Source: Pasteurella sp030783905
GTDB taxonomy: Bacteria; Pseudomonadota; Gammaproteobacteria; Enterobacterales; Pasteurellaceae
DNA: 64,000 nt
Assembly: GCA_051122655.1 (NCBI GenBank)
Contig: CP182107.1
Location: 248,001 to 312,000, forward strand
Reading direction: 5' to 3'
Translations under genes and position numbers: made by a program
Shown here: piece after piece, positions 39,841-46,869 of the stretch
How the letters are laid out: every line of letters begins with the position of its first letter
How positions within the stretch are numbered: position 1 is the first letter of the stretch
Notes under the pieces: model-generated
Told to the model about the DNA's origin: nothing
Database searches by the model: none
What the model saw: only the letters and a program-made list of their open reading frames with translations

Positions 39841-41694
39841 ATGGGAAAGTCATCTGTAAAGTCTAGTGCATGGTGGGCTGTTGCTTATCGTTTGAAAGAG
39901 TATATTCGTCCAGAAAGAACGTTGGTCTTTGGGGCATTGTGTGCATTACTACTTGCAACCGCAATGCGACTGTTAAAGCCGTTACCTTTAGCTTTTGTCG
40001 TGGATTATGTATTACTTGATGTGGTTGAGGTCTCAAGTGAAGTAGCTAAAAAAGGAAAGGCTGCGGAAGGGATGTTGCATACATTGCTAGGATCAGTTGA
40101 AACAACCTATCTTTTATTTGGCTGTGCTGCGGCAGTTATTTTGATTGCACTTTTGATGGCGGGAGCAAGTTATTTTAGTACGGTCGGACTAGCGTTAGCA
40201 GGTAGTCGTATTTTAAGTCGAGTACGCAATGATCTTTTCGCTCATTTACAACGTCTCTCACTTCGTTTTCATTCTCAAGCGAGAACGGGTGATTTGACGA
40301 TGCGGCTGATTAATGATATCGGCATGCTACGCGAAGCGGTGATCACGGCATTGATGCCAATGCTAGCCAATATTCTGATTCTAGCGGGGATGTTTGCCAT
40401 GATGGTATATATCAATTGGCAGTTAACCTCCATCACATTACTTGCGATCCCATTGATTTGGTGGACCACATTACGTTCAAGTAAACGTATTCATGAGGTC
40501 AGCCGTATGCAACGTAAACGAGAAGGGGCATTAGCCTCTAAGGCGGCTGAATTTATTGGCTCTATTCGTACCGTTCAGTCACTTTCTTTGGAGAATGAAA
40601 CGATACGTAGCTTTGTTGGTGATGATGTAGAAAGCCGTAAGCAAAACGTACAGTCGAAGAAATTATCAGCAGGTTTAGAACGTCGGGTCGATATTATTGT
40701 GGCATTAGTTTCTGCCGCGGTTTTATTGAAAGGGGCGTATTCCGTCTTAGGCGGTGAAATGACGCCAGGTGAGCTGATTATTTTTATGTCTTATCTGAAT
40801 AATGCTTTCCGCCCAGTACGAGAATATGCCAAATATACAGGACGCCTTTCTAAAGCGTTAGCGGCAGGAGAGCGGGTTGTGAATTTGTTAGATGAACAAC
40901 CTGATATTCAAGATAAACCTAATGCGCATGCATTAACAAATGTGGTGGGGCATATTCAATTTGAACAGGTGAGTTTTGGTTATCACATGATAGATAACGA
41001 TATTCCAGCCGTGTTACAAAACATGAATTTTAACATTCATGCCGGAGAAAATGTGGCAATTGTTGGCCCATCTGGGGCGGGAAAATCTACGATTACCAGT
41101 TTATTGCTTCGACTATATGAAGCAGATAGTGGTGTAATTCGTATTGATGGTAAAGACATTCGAGACTATAAAATTGAGAGCGTAAGAAGTCAAATCGCGA
41201 TTGTGCCACAAGACAACTTACTGTTTGGGCTGACTGTGCGTGAAAATATCGCACTTGGTGCGATCAATCGACTAGAACAAATTGAAAATGACGAAATTAT
41301 TGCCGCGGCTAAATTGGCCCAAGCGCATGATTTTATTATGGCCTTACCACAAGGTTATGACACCTTATTAAGTGAGCGTGGCGGTTCATTGTCAGGTGGG
41401 CAAAGACAGCGTATCGCGATTGCACGTGCAGCCATGAACAAAAGCGCGATTTTAATTTTAGATGAACCGACAGTAGGCCTCGATCAAGAAAGTGAAAGCC
41501 AAGTCATTATGGCGTTAGATAACTTAATGAAGGGACGTACAACAATCATGATTACGCATGATCTTGCACTTGCTGCAAGAACAGATCGTATCTTATTTGT
41601 TGATAAAGGCATGATTGTTGAACAAGGGAGTCATCAAACTTTACTTGAGAAAGGTGGCAACTATGCAACGTGGTGGAAAATGCAGTTGAGTTAA
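39841..41694 (+). CDS. ABC exporter, fused membrane and ATPase domains (MsbA-type)
   Basis: A 617-residue half-transporter that should work as a homodimer in the inner membrane. About six membrane segments occupy residues 25-330; the ATPase follows with Walker A GPSGAGKST at 409, signature LSGGQRQRIAIARA at 517, and Walker B ILILDEPT near 540. A hydrophilic insert (VSSEVAKKGKAAEGM) lies in the first periplasmic loop near residue 65. Position after three glycosyltransferases suggests it flips or exports a glycosylated product. It is too short and lacks the peptidase domain of bacteriocin exporters. Confidence 0.85.
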   Translation: MGKSSVKSSAWWAVAYRLKEYIRPERTLVFGALCALLLATAMRLLKPLPLAFVVDYVLLDVVEVSSEVAKKGKAAEGMLHTLLGSVETTYLLFGCAAAVILIALLMAGASYFSTVGLALAGSRILSRVRNDLFAHLQRLSLRFHSQARTGDLTMRLINDIGMLREAVITALMPMLANILILAGMFAMMVYINWQLTSITLLAIPLIWWTTLRSSKRIHEVSRMQRKREGALASKAAEFIGSIRTVQSLSLENETIRSFVGDDVESRKQNVQSKKLSAGLERRVDIIVALVSAAVLLKGAYSVLGGEMTPGELIIFMSYLNNAFRPVREYAKYTGRLSKALAAGERVVNLLDEQPDIQDKPNAHALTNVVGHIQFEQVSFGYHMIDNDIPAVLQNMNFNIHAGENVAIVGPSGAGKSTITSLLLRLYEADSGVIRIDGKDIRDYKIESVRSQIAIVPQDNLLFGLTVRENIALGAINRLEQIENDEIIAAAKLAQAHDFIMALPQGYDTLLSERGGSLSGGQRQRIAIARAAMNKSAILILDEPTVGLDQESESQVIMALDNLMKGRTTIMITHDLALAARTDRILFVDKGMIVEQGSHQTLLEKGGNYATWWKMQLS

Positions 41695-41737
41695 TCTCAC
41701 TCATATTGTTGCTTGAATTCGATATAGAGGTGTGAAT

Positions 41738-44050
41738 ATGCTGACCAATGCAGATAAACAAATTGTTGCGAGAGATACCGCTTTACCTGGCCTAGCCGTG
41801 TTATTAGATAAGGTGCTTTTACTTGAAAAGCTGAAAGCGTTGCCAAGCTTAAATAAGGCAGTCAACGTCGATATTCAGTATTTACGTTATAAGCCAAGCA
41901 ATAGTTGCGCTTGTACGATACAAGTTCGTCTAGAAGGGGGCGCGCGTCAATATTTCTATGCCAAAGCCTTAACAGCTGAGCGTTTTCAGCAATCTTGGCA
42001 TCATCCTAAACGGCAAAAGTTGATTCAACACAAGGATCCTCATGCACCACTAGCCTTATTTGATGCCTATATCATGCTATTGCATCCTGCCCATGATCGA
42101 GGAATTGCACATTTAGGTTGGCTAATTGATGATAACGTGCTGAAAAACCTACTCACCCGTTGTCATTTTCCTTATGTGAAGCATTTGCCTTTACACGTTG
42201 ATATTTTACGTTACAAACCTGAGCGGCGATTAGTGGCAAAAATCAGCCAGGATAATCAAGTTGTTGCGGTCATTCGTACAGTAAAAGCAAGTGATTTTAG
42301 TCATGTGTTGACAGGAACAGCTTTTGGTGTGGCACAAAGGCAAGTCAAACTTTATGGGGCAGATGGACAAATGAGTACGCTTATTACGCATTGGCAAAAA
42401 GGGGAGAGTTTATGCCCTGAACAAGGCGCGATAATTGAAGATAACATACTGATTACCTTAGCGAGGGATTTAGTTGCGCTCCATCATGCTCATTATTTGC
42501 CACCTATTCAGCATGATATTAGCGATGAAATTGCCGCGTTACATGGCGTACAAGCGACTTTCCAACAGATTTTACCTGAGCATACGACAGCGTTTATTAC
42601 ATTAATGCACGTGATAGAACAAGGTTTACAAGCTCAGTCGCCACATTTATGTTTAATTCACGGTGATTTTTCCTTAGATCAAGTGGTGAAATATCAAGAT
42701 AAACAAGGAAACAGTACATTATCACTACTAGATTGGGATAGTTGTGTCGCGGGCCATCCTTTAATGGATCTGGCTACTATGCAAGCAAGACTGGAATTAC
42801 AAGTGATTGAAGATATATTACCCGCAAAGCGGGCTGAGCATATCATGCAACTTTTTTTACACCATTATCAAGAACTTAGTCAAATCGAATTACAAGGATT
42901 TACATACTTCGTTGCCTCTGCCTTGTTACGTCTTGCGACCGAACCTTTCCGTAAACGTGGAGAACAATGGGCACAACACACTTTCCAATTATTACAGCGT
43001 GTCCAAACGTTGCTTCATTTCACCTCAACGCCAGCACTAGAACCAAAAAATCAAGCACAGGATCTGTCTTGGGATCCGATGTTATATGAACTCACGAATC
43101 CAATACACATGCAGCCTTTGCTTATGTCAGCATTGCCTACGCATTTACAAGGTCGCTTAACGTCAGTCAATTTAAAACGTTATAAAGTGAAACGACGCGC
43201 TTTAATTGAATATGTTATCCAGCAGGAACAAGGGCAACAATATATCCTTGGTAAATACCGTAGCAAAGGGGTGGATAACCGCTCTTTCTTGATCCAAAAG
43301 GCATTATGGGAACATGGTTTTGATGACACCGCTCGCATTAGTGTGCCGGAACCTTTAGTGGTTTTGCCTACACAAAAGATCTGGTTACAGCGTAAGGTAG
43401 AAGGACAAGCCTTAGCGGAGAGGTTATGTCCAGATGACGAACGATTAGTGTTCTTAGGTCAAGCCGTGGCGGAAGCGATAAAGGCACTACACCAAAGTGC
43501 GGTCGAAAATTTTATTGTTTTGCCCGTTTGGACAGTCGAGCATGAGCTTGAAATTTTGCGTGATCGATTAGGTAAAGCACAACGCTTATTGCCTCACTTG
43601 GCTGAACGCATTCAACGGGTTTTATCTGATAGCGAAAAACTCGCCACACATTTGCCCGAGCTACCTTTGGTGTCTATCCATCGAGATTTTTATCAGGATC
43701 AAATTTTAGAACGCGATGGGCAAGCAGGGCATATGGTTTTATTAGATTTAGATCTTCTTTGCCAAGGACATGCTGCGCTCGATGCGGGCAATTATCTTGC
43801 CCATATCCAAGAATTGGCTTTACGTTGCTATCATGATATACACGCATTAGCCCCTCATCAGAACGCATTTGTCACGCATTTCTTAGCAAACAATGATCAA
43901 GCGAGTACATGGGACGTTGAGATTTATACTCTTTTGTCTTTAGTGCGCCATATTTATCTCAGTACACAATTTGAAGAACGCCAGCATACAACGGAACCGT
44001 TACTGACATTTTGTGAACAACAACTCAATTTTTATTTAAGTAAGCATTGA
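41738..44050 (+). CDS. Tandem aminoglycoside-phosphotransferase-fold protein
   Basis: A 770-residue protein with two APH/choline-kinase-like domains. The first has LIHGDFSLDQVVKY at 307 and LLDWDS near 330; the second has SIHRDFYQDQIL at 647 and LLDLDLL near 668. In each, the catalytic HxD is present, but the position usually filled by the magnesium-binding Asn is Gln (HGDFxxDQ, HRDFxxDQ). The acceptor is unknown; position suggests a sugar, lipid or small-molecule modification of the cassette product, not drug resistance. ATG at 41738 has AGAGGT 6 bases upstream. An uptake sequence lies at 43495. Confidence 0.75.
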   Translation: MLTNADKQIVARDTALPGLAVLLDKVLLLEKLKALPSLNKAVNVDIQYLRYKPSNSCACTIQVRLEGGARQYFYAKALTAERFQQSWHHPKRQKLIQHKDPHAPLALFDAYIMLLHPAHDRGIAHLGWLIDDNVLKNLLTRCHFPYVKHLPLHVDILRYKPERRLVAKISQDNQVVAVIRTVKASDFSHVLTGTAFGVAQRQVKLYGADGQMSTLITHWQKGESLCPEQGAIIEDNILITLARDLVALHHAHYLPPIQHDISDEIAALHGVQATFQQILPEHTTAFITLMHVIEQGLQAQSPHLCLIHGDFSLDQVVKYQDKQGNSTLSLLDWDSCVAGHPLMDLATMQARLELQVIEDILPAKRAEHIMQLFLHHYQELSQIELQGFTYFVASALLRLATEPFRKRGEQWAQHTFQLLQRVQTLLHFTSTPALEPKNQAQDLSWDPMLYELTNPIHMQPLLMSALPTHLQGRLTSVNLKRYKVKRRALIEYVIQQEQGQQYILGKYRSKGVDNRSFLIQKALWEHGFDDTARISVPEPLVVLPTQKIWLQRKVEGQALAERLCPDDERLVFLGQAVAEAIKALHQSAVENFIVLPVWTVEHELEILRDRLGKAQRLLPHLAERIQRVLSDSEKLATHLPELPLVSIHRDFYQDQILERDGQAGHMVLLDLDLLCQGHAALDAGNYLAHIQELALRCYHDIHALAPHQNAFVTHFLANNDQASTWDVEIYTLLSLVRHIYLSTQFEERQHTTEPLLTFCEQQLNFYLSKH

Positions 44051-44070
44051 ATGAAATATAGGAGAAAAGT

Positions 44071-45240
44071 ATGAAAATCACTATTGTCGGAGCAGGTTAT
44101 GTAGGACTTTCCAATGCGATATTACTTGCACAGCAACATGATGTGACATTACTTGATGTGTCGACTGAAAAAGTGCACTTGATTAATAATAAAGTATCGC
44201 CTATTCGGGATACAGAAATTAGTGAGTATCTCGCGAGTAAAAAATTACATTTACATGCTACGGTTAAGGAGGAGGAAGCCTATTTAGGTGCAGAGTATAT
44301 CATTATCGCCACACCAACAGATTATGATCCTGTGACAGATTACTTTGATACACGTTCAGTAGAAGCCGTATTAGCTACGGCGATTCAACAAAATCCTGAT
44401 GCACATTTCGTCATCAAATCAACCATTCCTGTTGGTTTCGTGTTAAGAATGCGTCGCCAGTTTAATACGGAACGGATTTTCTTTTCGCCAGAGTTTCTAC
44501 GTGAGAGTAAAGCCTTGTACGATAATTTACATCCATCCCGTATTGTGGTTGGGGATCATAGCGACGCAGCGAAAAAATTTGCCCAAATTTTGCGAGATTG
44601 TAGCCTTGAGCCACAAACACCAATCTTGCATACTCATCCCACAGAAGCGGAATCAATAAAATTATTTGCCAACACCTATTTGGCTTTACGGGTGGCTTTT
44701 TTTAATGAGCTTGATTCTTTCGCTTTAACTTTTGGATTAGATGCTCGCCAAATTATTGAAGGTGTGTCTTTAGATCCTCGAATTGGTACGCATTATAACA
44801 ACCCCTCTTTTGGTTATGGTGGTTACTGCTTACCAAAAGATACTAAGCAATTATTAGCTAATTTCCAAGATATCCCACAAGATTTAATCAGTGCCATTGT
44901 GCAATCTAATTCCACCAGAAAGGATTTTATTGCCCATGATATTCTTAAGAAAAAACCAAATGTGGTGGGGGTTTATCGCTTAACCATGAAAGCGGGGTCA
45001 GATAATTTCCGCAGCTCTAGTATTAAAGGTATTATGAGACGACTGAGTGAAGCGGGGATAAAAATCTTAGTCTATGAACCAGAATATCATGATGATATGT
45101 TTTTTGACGCGATATTGGTTCGAGATCTCGATAGTTTCAAACAACAAGCCGATATTATTTTGGCAAACCGTATTACTTCAGAGTTGGAAGATGTGTTTGA
45201 TAAGGTCTATACAAGGGATCTCAAAGGAAGTGATATATAG
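44071..45240 (+). CDS. ugd: UDP-glucose 6-dehydrogenase
   Basis: A 389-residue enzyme oxidising UDP-glucose to UDP-glucuronate with two NAD. ITIVGAGYVGLSNAILLAQQ is the Rossmann motif, SPEFLRESKALYDNLHPSRIVVG near 145 and IKLFANTYLALRVAFFNELDS near 200 carry the catalytic Lys region, and GYGGYCLPKDTKQ near 250 holds the catalytic Cys. Length and sequence are close to E. coli Ugd (388). It is the last cassette gene, 20 bp after the APH gene, and supplies the likely donor for one of the glycosyltransferases. Confidence 0.93.
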   Translation: MKITIVGAGYVGLSNAILLAQQHDVTLLDVSTEKVHLINNKVSPIRDTEISEYLASKKLHLHATVKEEEAYLGAEYIIIATPTDYDPVTDYFDTRSVEAVLATAIQQNPDAHFVIKSTIPVGFVLRMRRQFNTERIFFSPEFLRESKALYDNLHPSRIVVGDHSDAAKKFAQILRDCSLEPQTPILHTHPTEAESIKLFANTYLALRVAFFNELDSFALTFGLDARQIIEGVSLDPRIGTHYNNPSFGYGGYCLPKDTKQLLANFQDIPQDLISAIVQSNSTRKDFIAHDILKKKPNVVGVYRLTMKAGSDNFRSSSIKGIMRRLSEAGIKILVYEPEYHDDMFFDAILVRDLDSFKQQADIILANRITSELEDVFDKVYTRDLKGSDI

Positions 45241-45373
45241 CTAATTCACACAAGATCGCGAAAAGGCGTCTTGCATTTTATGTAAACAAAGTCAGTCAAC
45301 CAGGCTCGCTTTTACTATTAAGAGAACATCTTCAAAAAACACCGCACTTGTGTGATGATATATCGTAAACAAA

Positions 45374-45402
45374 AAAGCCGACTTAAAGCCGGCTTTCTTT
45401 TT
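45374..45402. terminator. Terminator near tRNA-Leu
   Basis: AAAGCCG (45374-45380) pairs with CGGCTTT (45390-45396), with T-runs on both strands. It can end both the cassette transcript and the minus-strand tRNA-Leu transcript. 45241-45373 holds an uptake sequence (45341) and no gene. Confidence 0.7.
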
Positions 45403-45418
45403 TAATGCTGTTTATCAA

Positions 45419-45503
45419 TGGTGCCTAGGGCCGGACTCGAACCGGCACACCCGAAGGCGGTTGATTTTGAATCAACTGCGTCTACCAATTTCGCCACCCA
45501 GGC
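45419..45503 (-). tRNA. tRNA-Leu (CAA)
   Basis: An 85-nt class II tRNA with a long variable arm, starting GCCTGGGTGGCGAAATTGG and ending CTAGGCACCA. The anticodon stem-loop GTTGATTCAAAATCAAC presents CAA, reading UUG codons. Encoded CCA. The shadow reading frame over it is not a gene. Confidence 0.95.
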
Positions 45504-45736
45504 TCATATTGATAAAGAGCATCAAATTAGGTTCGTATTATACCGTTTCATTGATAGGTTACAAGTAAAAAATGATTTTTTGGACTCAATTGTCTTTATT
45601 TTCATCAGTGTGGCTTTTCTTACTTACGTTATTCGTGTACTAAAAAATAACCCTATAAAAACAAAGGTTTTTTGCTTAAATTTTTTGTAAAAAAAAGACA
45701 GTTTCTTTTGAAAAAAACACCAATTGCAAATATAAT

Positions 45737-45751
45737 TAAAAACTATTATCA
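45737..45751. promoter_or_regulatory. Possible Fur box upstream of hutX
   Basis: TAAAAACTATTATCA has a perfect right half (ATTATCA) of the Fur 7-1-7 consensus and a weak left half, 59 bp upstream of hutX. The rest of 45504-45809 is AT-rich without a gene. Iron control is expected for haem uptake but the site itself is modest. Confidence 0.4.
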
Positions 45752-45809
45752 ATATTGATTGATGATGTTTTTTTAACCATTATGCTTACTTAAGGATACT
45801 GTCAACATT

Positions 45810-46298
45810 ATGCTAAAAGCACAAATTGCAGATTATATTACACAAAATCCACTGGCAATTACTTTGGATATGGCTTCACATTTTGGGAAGCCGGAAGGTG
45901 AAATTTTATGTGCCTTACCTGATGAGTTTGTTCGTGTTTTTTCTGGTGAACGCGCGGAAGAAGTACTTACTGAGATCAGTGCTTGGGGGACGTTTACTAC
46001 CATTATCGAAAAGGAAGGCTCTATTTTCGAAATCAAAGATCGTTTTCCAACAGGAATGGTAGGGCGCGGTTATTATAATTTGAATATGAAAGATGAAGAA
46101 GGTGCTCTGCATGGTCATCTTAAATTAGACAATATCAGTAAAATTGCCTTTGTCAGTTTACCGTTCCGTGGTAAAGAAAGTTATAACATCGCATTTATTG
46201 CCAATAATGGGCAAACTATTTTTAAAGTGTATTTGGGGCGTGATGCTGAGCGTCAGTTATTCCCAGAACAAGTTCAAAAATTTAACGCATTTATTTAG
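45810..46298 (+). CDS. hutX: Haem utilisation protein HutX/ChuX family
   Basis: A 162-residue cytoplasmic protein of the HutX/ChuX/HugX family, which binds haem and passes it to the haem-degrading partner. ALPDEFVRVFSGERAEEVLTEISAWG near residue 34 and IKDRFPTGMVGRGYYNL near 72, with HGHLKLDNISKIAFVS near 99 and ending near FNAFI, fit the family. It starts 59 bp after a possible Fur box and 14 bp before hutZ, so the two are co-transcribed. Confidence 0.9.
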   Translation: MLKAQIADYITQNPLAITLDMASHFGKPEGEILCALPDEFVRVFSGERAEEVLTEISAWGTFTTIIEKEGSIFEIKDRFPTGMVGRGYYNLNMKDEEGALHGHLKLDNISKIAFVSLPFRGKESYNIAFIANNGQTIFKVYLGRDAERQLFPEQVQKFNAFI

Positions 46299-46312
46299 AA
46301 GGTAAAGAAGTA

Positions 46313-46828
46313 ATGACAACGAATCGTCAAGAAGTATTACAAAATCGTTTAGGCCCAGAAATTCAAGAGTTAAAAACAAAATGTAAGACCATTATGCTCG
46401 CTACTGTCGGCGAAGATGGCAATCCTAATGTGAGCTATGCGCCCTTTGCCATTAATAATGGCGAATATCAAGTCTTCATCTCCACGATTGCACGCCATGC
46501 GCGTAATTTACAAGCCGTGCCAAAAGTTTCCTTGATGTTAATTGAAGATGAAAGCCAAAGTCGTCAGATTTTTGCTCGTCGTCGTTTATCGTTTGATGCT
46601 GTCTCACGTGTTGTTGAGCGAGAAACAGAAGAATGGCGCTCGGGGGTTGAGGCATTAAAAGCCAGACATGGTGCATTGATGGATGAATTATCTCGAATGA
46701 AAGATTTTCATTTGTTTAGTTTCAAACCCTCACAAGGGTTATTTGTAAAAGGTTTTGGTCAAGCTTTCCAAGTGAGTCATGATGATTTAGTGCGTTTTGT
46801 TCACTTGGTTGAAGGACACCAAGAATAA
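46313..46828 (+). CDS. hutZ: Haem-degrading protein HutZ/HugZ family
   Basis: A 171-residue split-barrel (pyridoxamine-oxidase-like fold) protein that binds and degrades haem in relatives. MLATVGEDGNPNVSYAPFAINNGEYQ near residue 25 and STIARHARNLQ near 62 are the family core, and FVKGFGQAFQVS near 145 is the C-terminal part. It lies between hutX and a haemoglobin receptor gene. The radical-SAM partner hutW found in Vibrio is not here. Confidence 0.9.
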   Translation: MTTNRQEVLQNRLGPEIQELKTKCKTIMLATVGEDGNPNVSYAPFAINNGEYQVFISTIARHARNLQAVPKVSLMLIEDESQSRQIFARRRLSFDAVSRVVERETEEWRSGVEALKARHGALMDELSRMKDFHLFSFKPSQGLFVKGFGQAFQVSHDDLVRFVHLVEGHQE

Positions 46829-46869
46829 ATTTTGTCAACTTTTTAGGGTATTTACTTGAGGTGAGGAAA

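Noticed and set aside
36116..45240. Capsule (hya/kps) locus
   Set aside because: No polymerising synthase, KpsMT-type exporter pair, or Wza/KpsD/KpsS-like genes are present; the exporter is a fused MsbA-type half-transporter.
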